Assembly: GCA_014529385.2 (NCBI GenBank)
Contig: CM043969.1
Coordinates: forward strand, 25,873,946 to 25,937,945
Reading direction: 5' to 3'
Length of the DNA: 64,000 nt
DNA from: Adiantum capillus-veneris
Lineage: Eukaryota > Streptophyta > Polypodiopsida > Polypodiales > Pteridaceae
Shown: positions 11,391 to 22,020 of the stretch, one piece after another
How positions within the stretch are numbered: the first letter of the stretch is position 1
Layout of the letters: each line of letters begins with the position of its first letter
Position numbers and translations under genes: made by a program
Notes under the pieces: model-generated
What the model was told of the DNA's origin: nothing
The model's database searches: none
The model's input: only the letters and a program-made list of their open reading frames with translations

Positions 11391-11557
11391 CTGGCGAGCT
11401 GATCAGAATTCTGATTCAGAAGCCTAACGTCAGTTCCTGATGATTTCACCAGTCCAATCAGCTCCAAATTGGACCAAACTTGACTAGGAGGTTTGTTTAA
11501 GGCTATATGAGAGCTTGGTATGTCTCAAATAGGAATTTGGACTTTTCTTCATACATT

Positions 11558-11581
11558 AGACATACTACGTGTAGGATGTCT
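11558..11581. repeat. Leader palindrome, set 1, copy 2 (imperfect)
   Basis: AGACATACTACG is followed by TGTAGGATGTCT, the same 24-bp design as 6,151 with a mismatched pair at position 8. Confidence 0.8.
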
Positions 11582-11804
11582 TCTGCAACAGAATTTGACC
11601 AAACTTAGCCCACATACTTTCCTTGGTTTGCTGAGCTCCCTGGTGTGTTTATTTTTTGGTTTGAATGTCAAAAGACCCCAAATTTAGCTATTCTAGCCTT
11701 TTTCAATAAAAAATGCTAAAGTCTGCTTAAACCCCAATTTTCTCACCCAATTGAGATGAAACCTTTCTCATGCACTCAATAAATCATGTAGATCATGCTC
11801 ATGA

Positions 11805-11863
11805 AGACATCCTATGGTTTTGGTCTTAAAATTATGCCTTGGCACAAATTGGGTAGGATGTCT
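11805..11863. repeat. Leader palindrome, set 1, copy 3 (arms split)
   Basis: The left arm AGACATCCTA (11,805) and the right arm GTAGGATGTCT (11,853-11,863) are present but separated by about 37 bp. It could be a palindrome opened by an insertion at its centre, or two half-sites. Confidence 0.55.
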
Positions 11864-11999
11864 GGCAATTTCTTTCTTTTGGACACCACCTATCAAGATA
11901 TGGTCAATCTTCCACTTTCCAGGTGAAATTAGGGTAAAACCTACCTTCTTAACACTCTGGCCAACTTAGATTCTCCAAATTCCTGCTAGATCACCTTGT

Positions 12000-12023
12000 A
12001 GACATACTACGCGTAGGATGTCT
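12000..12023. repeat. Leader palindrome, set 1, copy 4 (near perfect)
   Basis: AGACATACTACG is followed by CGTAGGATGTCT. One arm pair (position 8) is mismatched; the centre ACGCGT is intact. Confidence 0.85.
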
Positions 12024-12515
12024 ACTGCCTTAAATTTTTAATTTTTCTCTGTCAGTGGGCTTCCCTATGCTCAACAGCTCTCTAAAAAATACTCACATAA
12101 ACTTTTGGACTTCAATTCAGCTTCCAAAAAAAAAAAACTATCTTTTACAGCTCTTTGATGAGCCTAACAACAAATATAGCATGCATGAACTGCTCCAGAT
12201 CATAAATCATGATGTCCTACTTACCCTACTCCTAAGTTAATCATGTGAGATGGTGATTTTGGTGTCTCAGTTGTTTCCTGGTCTCCCCGGACTCTCAAGC
12301 TATCCTTTCACCGCCTCTGCCACTCCAACTCCTACTCTCCTACCTAATACTACCTAAGCCGAAGGATCTAGGGCAAACACTCGCTCCCTAGACTCCTCCT
12401 AAGACCTAGAGAGTCCCCCACCCTCTGATCCTATCTAAATGTAAAATAAGACTCTGGAAATCCAGAGAATCCGTATCCTCAAGGACTAGTCTCGGTCACC
12501 TACCTAGGGTTTTCG

Positions 12516-12533
12516 TCCCCGGCAACGGTGCCA
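12516..12533 (-). promoter_or_regulatory. Element B primer binding site (tRNA-Asp type)
   Basis: The minus strand reads TGGCACCGTTGCCGGGGA, one base after LTR2. It differs from the plant tRNA-Asp primer site (TGGCGCCGTTGCCGGGGA) at one position of 18. This primer is characteristic of plant Tat/Athila-type gypsy elements. Confidence 0.85.
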
Positions 12534-12534
12534 A

Positions 12535-13198
12535 TGTTGGCGGATACGCCGCGAAGGACGTCAGCACAACGAGAACTCACCTAACAAGATTTGCTAGCTA
12601 AGGACGAAGCTTGACCCAGAGGTGCGTGGAAGCAAGCATAGGGTGTCAACCTACACTCGACCGACTATTGACTACTTCCTACAGAGGTCTCTACCCAATG
12701 TCTAAGCTATAGCCTTCCAAAGTACACAAGAGGAGATTTCCTACAACGCTTCCAAGAGACAAATACCCATCAGACGTTCTTGAAATGCTACGAAACTTGA
12801 GGGAAATCCCATTAACACCAACAGGCCGTTCTCCCTAAGGTCCGAGACCCAAATCCCTACCCAAAAACACCCGGTGCAAAACACGTAGGATGTCTGACAA
12901 GTATTTGCAGGTCGTCATTTCTGAAAACTAAAGTGCATAATGTGTAGCTCTACTCACTGCGAACACATGGATATGCTGAAATGCAAAAACAGACACCATA
13001 TGCTCACCGAATCAACTGAAATAGCTCGCGGGTCAATCTCGCGAAGCTGGGCCGTACACACGCAATGTAGGTGTTGGCGCATAGCTCTCTCCGAGGGCAA
13101 CATGCTGCACTTCTCCGCACTCGATTCTGACCACCACTGTGCACGTAGCGTCAAGATGAACTCTCACTCTCTCTCGTACATAGAATACGCTTCTCACA
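12535..13198 (-). repeat. Gypsy LTR2 (5' LTR of element B)
   Basis: It is homologous to LTR1 (327-~975). The left edge is TG next to the PBS; the right edge is between 13,180 and 13,198. It contains CACGTAGGATGTCT at about 12,882-12,895, one arm of the set 1 leader palindrome. A decayed accessory ORF ends just to its right, so this LTR may also be the 3' LTR of a neighbouring element (H). Confidence 0.65.
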
Positions 13199-13345
13199 GA
13201 CACTTGATAAAAATTGACAAAAGGGGTTTTCTTCATTAAGGTCAACATTTGGTATAAATACCTTCCAATTACAATATCTTAAGTTCCAAAGTAAAATCTT
13301 ACTCAGTCTAATGGCAAAAATAATATACAAAATTGGAAAATTCTG

Positions 13346-15434
13346 CAAGCCCCAAGTGTTTACAAATGAAATTACAAGTTTTTTTTTTCTTAATCAGGGA
13401 ATGACTACATATGATTTCTTTCTTTTTGTATTCCGCCACTCTTTAGTTGAGTGTAGCCGCCAATCTTCTGCTACTAACAACAAAATTTTCCTATTCTCTT
13501 TGTAAGTTTGATTAGAGTTGTAGTTCGACTTTTTGCAACTCCTAGATTTTTTTTTGCAGCTTCAGTGTGCTTTTAGCCACTTTCATGGACTCTTTCCTTG
13601 TGTTCTGTAGCTCTAGTTCACACAGGTTGTAGAGAGCTCTTTGGCATTGAAATTGGAGCTTGATCTGGTCTAGATGTGCCTCAATGTCAAAAGACCTAAT
13701 CATTTGTGCTCCTTCCTTTACTACAGCTTGCAAACAAGGTGACCTTGGTTGTTTTTGACTTCTTTGGATTTGGTAAAAGATACCAGCGTCATTTGTTGTT
13801 TTTTCTTCTGTTATCTATACTGTAGTGATTTCTGGTAGTGCTGTCTCTTTTTCTTGAACTACCTTCTTTGGTCAGAGCACTTTGTATGTCGTTTGATTTG
13901 GAAGTTCCATGGCGTCTTCTCTTCTTTCTGTTTTAGCCTCTGAAGGTAACTTTTCCTCTTTTGGTGATGGAAAGTTATTGTCTTGATTGTCAAGTTTGTC
14001 CTTATCACCTTCCACTTCTTGGTATTCTGCTTTCTCCCTCTTGAATTGGTAGATTCATCGAATAATTCAAGATCATCAACATGTGGGCATTTTGCATCCT
14101 CTCTTTGTCTTTGCTCCATTTTACGCTTAAGCTCATTATGAATCCATTGCCACATTTTGCTGGCAATGTTCAGATTCTCCTCTGCTTCCTTTCTTTTGTG
14201 TTGTTTGATTCTTTCCAAAGCTTCAGACATTTTGTGTTGTAGAGGCACATCTTCCTTGTCTTCTCTTTCATCATATGCATTTGTTCCCAAACTTCTCTTT
14301 TCTTTGTGTTTTTGCTGGCGGAGTCTTTCCCTTTGTGCCTATGCTTCTTCCATTGTCCTTCAGGCTGTGTGATGGGGATTTCCTTTGCCGTCCAAGTTGG
14401 CCTCTTCTTTAGTCTTATGTGTCTAAGTGCAAACTCAATTCCGTGCTCCTCATCTGAAGACTGATACTCTGAAGGAGTTTCTCTGTCCTTTATCTTAGCT
14501 TTCTCAACTGATCGGTGCATTTGACTCTGTCTTCTTGCTGTCAGTGTCCTGTATCTCTGAGCTTTGACTCATTTGTTTGATCTTTGGTTGTGGCCTCGTC
14601 AATGGTATTGATACTTTTAGATTTGTGGATCAAATCCAGTTGTGCTTCAGCAAGTGGTAGCGCATCAATCATTCCTAACGCCTGGTAAGCAATTTGAGTC
14701 AGGATTGATCCAACATTCATATAAGGCTTGATCTTTTGGCTACCCTTGATATTTGCTTCCACTATATTGTCAAGTAGGTAGTTGCCAAAATCACAGCTGG
14801 CTACTCTTCTTTTTGCCAACCCCATTTCCATCACCACTGCCATGTGCAAAAGTGGTTCCGTGTATCACGGTGGCTTTGGTACTTAAAATGTTGCAATATG
14901 ACTCATAGCACTGAGTTATGTCTTTGAGTAGATCAAGTATTGATAGGTTAACTTGTGACCTCTTTGCTTTAGAAATGCGTTGTCATTATCTATTGCCTTG
15001 GTCTTTTGCAATATATTATGTGTTCCCTGTTGTAGTTGGAGAGCGTTGTTGATTATCTCTACAGTGATGTTAACCTTGACAGTAGCTCCATCTTTGTCTC
15101 TAAGGGTGGGTTATCCATTGTACTCAATAGAGCTGATAAGTTCATGGTCCCTTTTGAAGTCTATTCCCCATGGAGGTAGTCATAAAGAATTGTCTAGTTG
15201 TAGACATCTGGCCCCTTCTAGCACTTTGGACCTTTGATGTAATGCCCACAATTCCCTTGGAAAAAGGGTGGCCTTTACTATCTCTCCATCTGCTGCTTGG
15301 AACTTTCCGATTAATATGTTTGTTGGTATTGTTTCCAACACCTATTCTGTGATGTGAGCTTTCTCATTTGAGGATATGTCTGTGATTTTGTATGGAACCA
15401 CTTCCCACTCCCTCTGTGATTTTCTTCGAGGCAT
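13346..15434 (-). pseudogene. Accessory ORF of element H (plant-specific, decayed)
   Basis: Minus-strand frames between the set 2 palindromes and LTR2 form one broken gene. I place the start at 15,434 (MPRRKSQREWEVVPYKI). Visible in order are: an N-terminal domain with IGKFQAADGEIVKATLFPREL; a piece with VNITVEIINNALQL; a piece at 14,849-14,541 (CDFGNYLLDNIVEANIKGSQ, then MNVGSILTQIAYQALGM); a Lys/Glu-rich stretch (14,520-13,859); and a helical C-terminus (13,733-13,542). At least four stops or shifts interrupt it. Parts resemble the accessory ORFs at 34,789 and 59,309, and by feel the plant family often named 'putative plant transposon protein', which I cannot confirm. Function unknown. Confidence 0.45.
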
Positions 15435-15641
15435 CCTAAGGCCAGTTTCAGATTGGAAATAGGGTTTAGCAAATAACCAAAAAACTATTGGAAAGTTGAA
15501 AAAATGCAAACTTTGACCATAAACTAAAAATGGAACTAACTTTGTCAAAACTACCCCAAATTTGACCAAATTTCACAAGTGCATCTAAGGTTACTATAGT
15601 CACAAAGGCATGAGGTCACAAATGAAATTTGGCACAAAGGT

Positions 15642-15661
15642 ACATGGATCGCGATCCATGT
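15642..15661. repeat. Leader palindrome, set 2, H copy 1 (perfect)
   Basis: The half-site ACATGGATCG is followed by its exact reverse complement (20 bp). Confidence 0.9.
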
Positions 15662-15916
15662 TGGCACACATTTTGAAGATCTGGTAACACCAGCTACTGG
15701 TAGGGCTCATCAAGGTGATACCTTGGTCAAAACATTTTGAGAGTTGGATCATTGGTTTGGTACTTAGGTCAATTCTTGGTAATTATCTTTAGACTTAGAG
15801 AAATTGGGCATTTTGGTTTGGATTTTGGGATCCAATTGAATTGACACTTCATGGATAGACTTTGTTTGGTGTTCTGAGCCAAATATGTAATTTTTTCTTT
15901 GATTAGGCAAAAAGGT

Positions 15917-15936
15917 ACATGGATCGCGATCCATGT
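15917..15936. repeat. Leader palindrome, set 2, H copy 2 (perfect)
   Basis: Identical 20-bp palindrome, 275 bp from the previous copy. Confidence 0.9.
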
Positions 15937-16608
15937 TGGAAAGGATATTGGGCTAGCCTTTTGCACACATGTTCCTACTGGTCTTCCTAGTCAAAGTTGG
16001 ACCTATTTTTCTTGTGTTTACTCAATTCTCTAGTTTATGGTCATGTTTTCTCCGTCTTGACCATATTGTTTTTATGGAACCACTTATGGGCACTGCCTTT
16101 GATTGACATCTGATAATGCATTGACTCTGGATGATTTGTGCCTGAAAACCTTTATTTTTCCTATCTCCTGGCCAAATTACATCATTTTTTGAATTTATCT
16201 GAAGAGGGAAATTGATGTAGGCAATTTGCACGACTTTGTAAGCACTATTTTGCTTTGCTTTGCCCCTAATTAGACCTTTATTGTTGCCTCTCCCTGATCC
16301 TTGTCTCTCACCTACTTCTGGACTCCCTTTTGTTTTAAGCTGCTTTCGAATAAAGCCTCAGGATGTTCCAATTGTTGCTCTAGCTAGTGTGTTAGCTTCA
16401 TGGTCCTCTCCTAACCCTATTTCATAATGGAAAATGACCATTTTAGCCTTGATTATTTCAAATGGACCCTTTGCAAATTGAATGTACCAAAAATCATTAG
16501 GTTTTAATGATTTTAAGATCCCTTTTTGTGACTATTTTGCCTAGTCAATTATCCTTTTGCATCCTCCAGTGAGTTATCAACTTATGCTCTGATTTTGTTA
16601 TCAAGGTA

Positions 16609-16628
16609 CATGGGTCATGATCCATGTT
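16609..16628. repeat. Leader palindrome, set 2, H copy 3 (one mismatch)
   Basis: ACATGGGTCA is followed by TGATCCATGT. The centre has changed from CG to AT on both arms together; one outer pair is G against T. Confidence 0.8.
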
Positions 16629-16720
16629 GGGAAGGATATTGGGATTTCAATTAGTGGAGTTTGTTCCTTGGCTTATGGGGAACTCACTTTGCAAGTTTTG
16701 TTGATTTTAGGGTTTGGAGA

Positions 16721-16740
16721 ACATGGATCGCGATCCATGT
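16721..16740. repeat. Leader palindrome, set 2, H copy 4 (perfect)
   Basis: A perfect 20-bp copy only 112 bp from the previous one, so spacing is irregular at this end. Confidence 0.9.
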
Positions 16741-16990
16741 TCCAACCCCTTTTGCAATTGTTTTTTCATGTAGTGATTCTGCTAGTTATCAAGTGTCTAC
16801 TGAAGAAAATATTTTGGTTTTGGGCAAGGTTTGAACTCCCCCATTGGCTTTGACAACTTGCAAAATTTCTGACTTTGATTTGACCCGATCTACTATTTTG
16901 GTAATGCTGGTGCAGTGGGGAGCATTACAAGTGTTCTTGTAGGGCTAATGATCATACTTGTCAAATATGGTGGAGTAAGATCTATTGAGG

Positions 16991-18098
16991 TGATCGCAGC
17001 ACGTAGAAACACAGCAAGAATCTCTATGCTTCTGTCTCTCTCTCTCTATGTGTGTGTGTGTGTCTGTGAATGCAAATGAGCTTATTTTGCCCCACTTTGA
17101 CTATATGTTTCTCCATTCATACTTACCTCCATTGATCATATCTTGCTATTCATATCACCTATAGTTTGAACATTTCTTCATTCTGATATTTGGTCAACTA
17201 ATGGCCTTTAATGTGCAGATTTGATCCTTAGAAGTTGGCTCAAAATTCGTCTTGTGCCAAACCTTTTCATATTTGCCATGTTTGAAGCCCTTGCTTTGAA
17301 TTTTTGACGTTTGCTCTCAAAACTCAATTCCAACTTACTTGGCTCGACTTTTCAATTTTTGTTGATTATTTGTCCTTTTTAGTTTTTTAGTGAAAAAAAG
17401 AAAAGAAAATTACCCACAATTATTATCAATTGATCAAAATTTTACCAAAATTATTGTTATCACTCATACATACATATTCTTAACCCGACATCTAGATGAT
17501 GCCAATATGCTCATGATTATGCCTGCTAAGAGTTAAAAAGCTCTAAAAAACTGATAAAGGAAAATAAAAAGAAACAAAAATAATATATACAAAATGATGA
17601 GTGTCTTGCTAATTTTTATTCCCTTGCTGTAGTGAGTTGTCCCACACAAACATGTGTCAAAGTGCATGGGTACGAAGTAAGTGTCTATGCCTAGCCATAA
17701 ATTGTGGCGCTATGATGCGAATTAAAAATATGCATGGAATAACAAAGTGTTGTGCAAGATATGGATTCTCAACCATAAGTTCATGAGTTTTTGATGGATG
17801 AGGTTAGTACAAAAGAAGTTGTAGAAGAAGCATTCATTCTTTGATAGTGGAACCTAGAAGTTTTTCCACTGCTTTGTTTTTGGATTGAGGGCTCTGTTTT
17901 GGATGCCACTGAAATTGCTTTGATGTTGACTTCAAGTTCGAGTCATTCAGTGAGAAAGTCGGTTTCTGTTTCCATTTCCAAATGATTTCGTTTGGTTGTC
18001 AATGGTGTAATTGTATAGACCGTGTTTGCTTGACAAAAGCTGGAGCTTTGGGTGGTTTGTTGGGGTTTGGGTTTGATTGATGCTATGTAGGTTGAATT
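16991..18098. other. No gene recognised
   Basis: This is AT-rich sequence with a CT run (17,032-17,047) followed by a GT run (17,049-17,063). No conserved frame, LTR edge or PBS was found on either strand. Confidence 0.5.
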
Positions 18099-18600
18099 TC
18101 AGTACAATTTCATTTGGGTATCCATAATATCTTCGGATGGGTTTGCATAATGGACTTTTCTACCCATATTTTTTGGATTACCTTTGGAGGCCAGTGTTGT
18201 AATGGAGCAGGGATTGATTGGAGAGGTTCCCATATGTAGTCTAATTGTACAAATGGTGCGGCTAAGACTTTTCATCTGGCATGAGTTGTAAGGTATTATC
18301 CTGCCAATTTGGTGTGGCTTTATAAGTGCGCATCCGTGGCACTCCCATAATAACCCCTTAGTAAAAATCTGTATCCGCGACCACATGAAATTGATGAGGA
18401 TAAATTGTTCCATCAACATTTCCCAAGCTGTTCATTGTTACTTTGTTCACCACTTTGAACCCAATAGTATTTGGTGTCAGAGGTTCCCTTGTCAATTTTC
18501 ACAAAGTTAGAGTAGCTGAAAATTTTTTCTCTTGCCCCAGTGTCCACTAATGCTTGCTCGGTGATACCATCATCAAGTTGCAACACAATTCATAGATCTA
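18099..18600 (-). pseudogene. Gypsy aspartic protease fragment
   Basis: Read on the minus strand from 18,600, the sequence gives QALVDTGA, a retropepsin active site (DTGA). About 60 codons on comes FHVVADTDFY, a stop, GVIMGVP and KATPNWQDN, which corresponds to the second half of the fold (IMG in place of ILG). Several stops and at least one shift interrupt it. No RT follows on the minus strand, so the fragment is truncated. It does not belong in order with the integrase at 19,744-20,800, which lies upstream. Confidence 0.6.
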
Positions 18601-19743
18601 TGGCACATAACCATGTAGCTTAGGGGATTCACCATGGAAACTTACCGCACCACGTAAGTGCAGGGGAGGGGTTTTTTTTTACAAGTTACATAAGCCTATA
18701 AGTTAGGGGCAGGCCCCCAATAATTCATCTCCAAGGCTTAAAAATAAGGCTGGGGGTATCATATTTGGGGGGGGGGGGGGGGGGGGGGGTGGAAGAAGTG
18801 AGAAAAGGGGAAAACGAGAGGAAGTTTTTGTGTTTCAAAATCGTGGATTCCCAAAAGAGTCTGCCCTCGAACTTGTGAGTTACAAAGATTCATGCAAGAA
18901 CTAACATTGCTTTGTATCAATTGTTTGTTTTGTGATTATAGTTCATTTGTTGAGAAATGAAATCTATAGAGAGTTTGTATAGATGCAAATTTACACAGAG
19001 AACCTAACACAACTTCATAATTGAAAGTCAAACTAAGACACATTGAGGGTACATCCAGTTATCAATAGAAGTGGTTCCTTAGTATGTTTCTAGTCACTAT
19101 GCTACATGTTCTTTGACTAGTTTTACTTAGTTAGATCATGTGAGACCTAGTTTTTATATGTAAGATAGAGGTATGATAGTTTTTTGCATTGATTGTCGTA
19201 TAAGCGTAAATAGGGGGGTCATATTCCCTAATTTGAGTTGTATAGGGTTTGATCAAAGTTGTTCACTCGCAGGTGGCATCCCATTTTGTATATAGAGTGA
19301 ATCCCCCGGGTCACGTAGTCTCCATTTGTATGGATGCTATTGGAGGGGAATTGGTACAATTGTTATGTTGGCAATTTCTCTGAAGGTTTGCCAGCTCCTT
19401 TGGCTGTAATATTCTAATCTTGGCCTCTTGCTGAACCTGTTCCTAAATATCATGGGCTTGACTTCTTTGCTAATCTGCTGCATGTATTGTTTGGAGTTCT
19501 TCTGGTGTTAGTGGAAGAAGACATTTCTTTATCCTCTGTAGCCACTCATCCAATTAGGCATCTCCTCACCTGCCAATGTTGCAAGCTTGATGGTGCCAGT
19601 TGTGATATATCATGTATTAAAAAAGGCCCCATCCCTTGCTTTTTGAGTTTTTTGGAGTGTTGGTTTAGGGTATACACTAAAACGTAATCCCTTTTTTGGA
19701 ACTCCTTGCTAATCACATGTCGATTGTGGAAAGCTTTCAGTTT
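18601..19743. other. No gene recognised; contains a 23-G run
   Basis: A run of 23 G lies at 18,767-18,789 on the plus strand. The flanks contain TAAAAATAAGG and AAGCCTATAAG, which could be LTR promoter remnants, but no matching LTR was found. The rest shows no conserved frame. Confidence 0.5.
18767..18789 (+). repeat. Poly-G tract (23 G)
   Basis: It is an uninterrupted run of 23 guanines, able in principle to form a G-quadruplex. Runs of this length are also error-prone in sequencing, so the exact count is uncertain. Confidence 0.9.
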
Positions 19744-20800
19744 TCATTTTTGAGCATATATACCTATTGCCACTCTCATTCTGGTTTCATATAATTGCTC
19801 CAAGATGTCTAGTTTTTCCAATAGCTTGTGTCCCATCCATGCTAATTGTGTTGCGACTCGCAACGTGTTAATTAAGAATTCCATGGGTAGAATTGCATTA
19901 ATCCCAAACACAAGGTTAAAATGAGTGGTCCCTATGTAGGTTTTAAACACTACCCTATAAGCCCATAGTGCAAAGTGTAGCTTCTGGTCCCAATCAGCTC
20001 TTGAGTCACTCACTATTTTGGTGAGCACCGTGCATAAGATTTAATTGGTACTCTCGGCTTGTCCGTTACCTTGTGGGTGGTAGGGTGCTGATTTGTGATG
20101 GATCACCATGAATTCGTTAAGTAAACTTTTGATGACGTTGTTCACAAAGTGTGTTCCTCTATCACTCACTATTTCAATGGGTAGACCGTATCTGGTAAAA
20201 ATATGTTTGAAAAAGAGTTGAGCCATAGTCCGTGCATCGTTCTTCTTTGTTGCTTTTACTTCCACCCATTCGGTCAAATAATCTGTCTCTACTATGATGT
20301 ATTGTGCGTGAGTCCTATATGCAGGAGGTATGATGGGGCCAATAAAATCTACGCTCCATTTGGAAAAGGTGTGTACTCCCATCATCGGCCATAATGGCAT
20401 TTCATCTCTTTGTAGGGGTGCTTTTATGCATTGACATTCATCACTTCTTTTGAGATATGCCTCTGCATCTCTGAACAACATTGGCCACCATATTCCTACA
20501 TGAAGTACTAGCTTTGCAATTTTATCAGCAAAAGAATGTCCCCCTGGCTGGCTCGAGTGTGCTTGTTCTAGGATAGAGAATTATTCACTTTCAGCATCAC
20601 ACAATCATAATTGATCGTCTTTTCTCCGCACTTGTACAGTTGGTTTGCAATCAACAAATAGTGATTTTCTTCTTCCTTGACAGTTCTCATTCGTGTCTTA
20701 CCCCATCCCTTGGGGAAGGTCTTGTTTTTCAAGTATTTGATTATGTAAGTATTCCATTTGGGTGCTTTTATTACTCGAAATAGGGTGGAATTTTCCAATG
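19744..20800 (-). pseudogene. Gypsy integrase fragment
   Basis: This would insert cDNA into the genome. On the minus strand the piece at 20,798-20,568 covers the pre-integrase region (YLKNKTFPKGWG, then YLLIANQLYKCG). A short shift leads into the zinc region (GGHSFADKIAKL, then SDECQCIKAP). The core follows in 20,481-20,041: WSVDFIGPI (first Asp), IVSDRGTHFVN (second Asp) and HPQGNGQAESTN (Glu), all DDE residues present. The C-terminal part is at 20,028-19,744 (DWDQKLHFALWAYR). It ends in a stop and is split by shifts. The type is plant Ty3/gypsy without a visible chromodomain. No RT is adjacent. Confidence 0.8.
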
Positions 20801-21078
20801 GAGGTGGCTATATCACATGATTTTATGTAATTATGGACACTGTTTTCCATGTTTTGCCAGTAGACCCGAGTCTCTTTAGCCTTTGGTATGTTTGCGTTTC
20901 TCCATTGTGAAACCCGTGTGTTGTATATGAGTCTGTTTGAGGTAGTATTCATATTCATCTGGGTGTACACATAGTCTCAAAATCCCATCCTTACCTTGCT
21001 TGTAAATTCATCCGGATAAAAGTTGAAGATCTCTTGTTCGATGTATGATTGATGGTTGTCTTTCTACCTGTAATGATC
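20801..21078 (-). pseudogene. Possible second gypsy integrase zinc-domain scrap
   Basis: The minus-strand frame at 20,970-20,830 contains HTG (in another frame), then ETRVYWQNMENSVHNYIKSC. This resembles the W-P-x-M ... Y-V-x-x-C part of an integrase HHCC domain. The second cysteine is missing. Since the neighbouring integrase has its own zinc region, this may be from another copy. Weak. Confidence 0.3.
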
Positions 21079-21079
21079 C

Positions 21080-22020
21080 TATTTTGAGTGGAGGGATAAC
21101 CTCTTCACTTCACCTTGAAACCATTCAATATTAAACAGGTAAGAATCTGGAAGATCATCATCAACACCTTCAAGTGCTTCCCCATGGAACATTCTTGAAA
21201 TAAACTCTTTATTTGGTCTTTGAAACATATACACTTTATGAGTAATGTTTGGCATGACATGTGCTCTAGAAATTTTGCAGCAAAATATAAAACAAATAGT
21301 TAAAATCAAACATTGTTAGCAAAAAAAGAGAGCCAACATGCAACTAACAAACTTACGCATTGTAAGTATCAAGTGCAAAAAGCAACTCTGCTTCTTTTGC
21401 TCTAGAAACTCAAGGAATTGGAAACAAACACTAACATGGTATTGACCATTGTTCGAATACTCTACCACAAAAACAATAATCACAATTTATAAAAACAAAG
21501 CTTTATAACAAAAGAGTGAAAAAGGTAAAAGGTCTCACTTTCTTTGATTCTTTTCCACCATGTGGTTGCCATCCCATACCAAAAATTTCTTTCCTTTGAG
21601 CTCCTGCAATTCTCTACCAAGTACTCTCTCAAACTCAACAATTGTTTCCCGTCAAAGTGGTCCCCATTCCTCCATATCCACCGTAGTCATGGGAATGGTA
21701 TCTCCTCTAGAATCCCCAACGGACACAATAAAATGCCCCATAGTTTATAAATACCCAACAGAATCAAAAGAGGAAATGAGCCATTCTACATCATCTCTAG
21801 CAAACCTAACAGCCTCATGCACCATGAGACGACAAAGTGGAACATGCGGCGGCAATGTCTTCTTCTTGACATAAAACTACCTTAGAACATCTTTCATCAA
21901 GCCAAGCGTAATTTGCTTGCCTAGGTGTTTGGAATGCTTATTCTCATCATCCCCTTCATGATCACTATCTTCTTCATCGTCATGAGGTTCTTCAATGTGA
22001 ACATTTAATTGTTTAAAAAC
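21080..22020 (-). pseudogene. Host-like three-exon gene remnant
   Basis: The minus-strand coding pieces are joined by consistent splice sites. Exon a (about 22,020-21,539) runs from an acidic stretch (EEPHDDEEDSDHEGDDE) through EAVRFARDDVEWLISSF and FERVLGRELQELKG to FLVWDGNH. It ends at a GTGAG donor. Exon b (21,401-21,357, 45 nt: AKEAELLFALDTYNA) is flanked by TTTCTAG and GTAAGT. Exon c (21,265-21,080: HVMPNITHKVYMFQRPNKEF) follows another TTTCTAG. All three join in the same phase. Exon a has about three in-frame stops. I do not recognise the family; DGNH recalls ParB-like DGNHR motifs. It may be a host gene fragment captured or stranded between retroelements. Confidence 0.5.

Larger units (their letters stand above)
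11396..12515 (-). other. 5' part of element B leader
   Basis: This is non-coding leader between the PBS and the copia 1 insertion. It carries three more set 1 palindromes: 11,558-11,581, a split one at 11,805-11,863, and 12,000-12,023. The part from 12,241 to 12,515 matches 1-307. No gene was recognised. Confidence 0.55.
327..13198 (-). mobile_element. Element B: Ty3/gypsy-type element with gag and protease only
   Basis: In minus-strand order this has LTR2 (13,198-12,535), a tRNA-Asp-like PBS, a long leader with palindromes, gag (5,740-3,165), a spacer, protease (2,062-~1,325), a short tail and LTR1. No reverse transcriptase, RNase H or integrase motif was found between the protease and LTR1. 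The gag and protease motifs resemble plant Tat-lineage gypsy elements. Either the pol genes were deleted or this is a non-autonomous gag-pro element that borrows enzymes. The open frame downstream of the protease runs straight into the LTR, so the end looks native rather than obviously cut. Copia 1 (6,275-11,390) is inserted in the leader. All frames carry stops or shifts. Confidence 0.6.
15435..16990 (-). other. Leader of element H with set 2 palindromes
   Basis: This is non-coding AT-rich DNA upstream (minus strand) of the accessory ORF. It has four copies of a 20-bp palindrome. Flanking text also recurs, for example TTGG(A/G)AAGGATATTGGG after the copies at 15,917 and 16,609, as in the leader of element F (29,472). 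No PBS or LTR was found at its upstream end. Confidence 0.5.

Noticed and set aside
17032-17063. Promoter or functional element at the CT/GT run
   Set aside because: It is a simple microsatellite without any gene start nearby.
18099-20800. One gypsy pol gene combining the protease and integrase scraps
   Set aside because: On the minus strand the integrase would precede the protease, the reverse of gypsy order, and RT is absent; they must come from different copies or a rearrangement.
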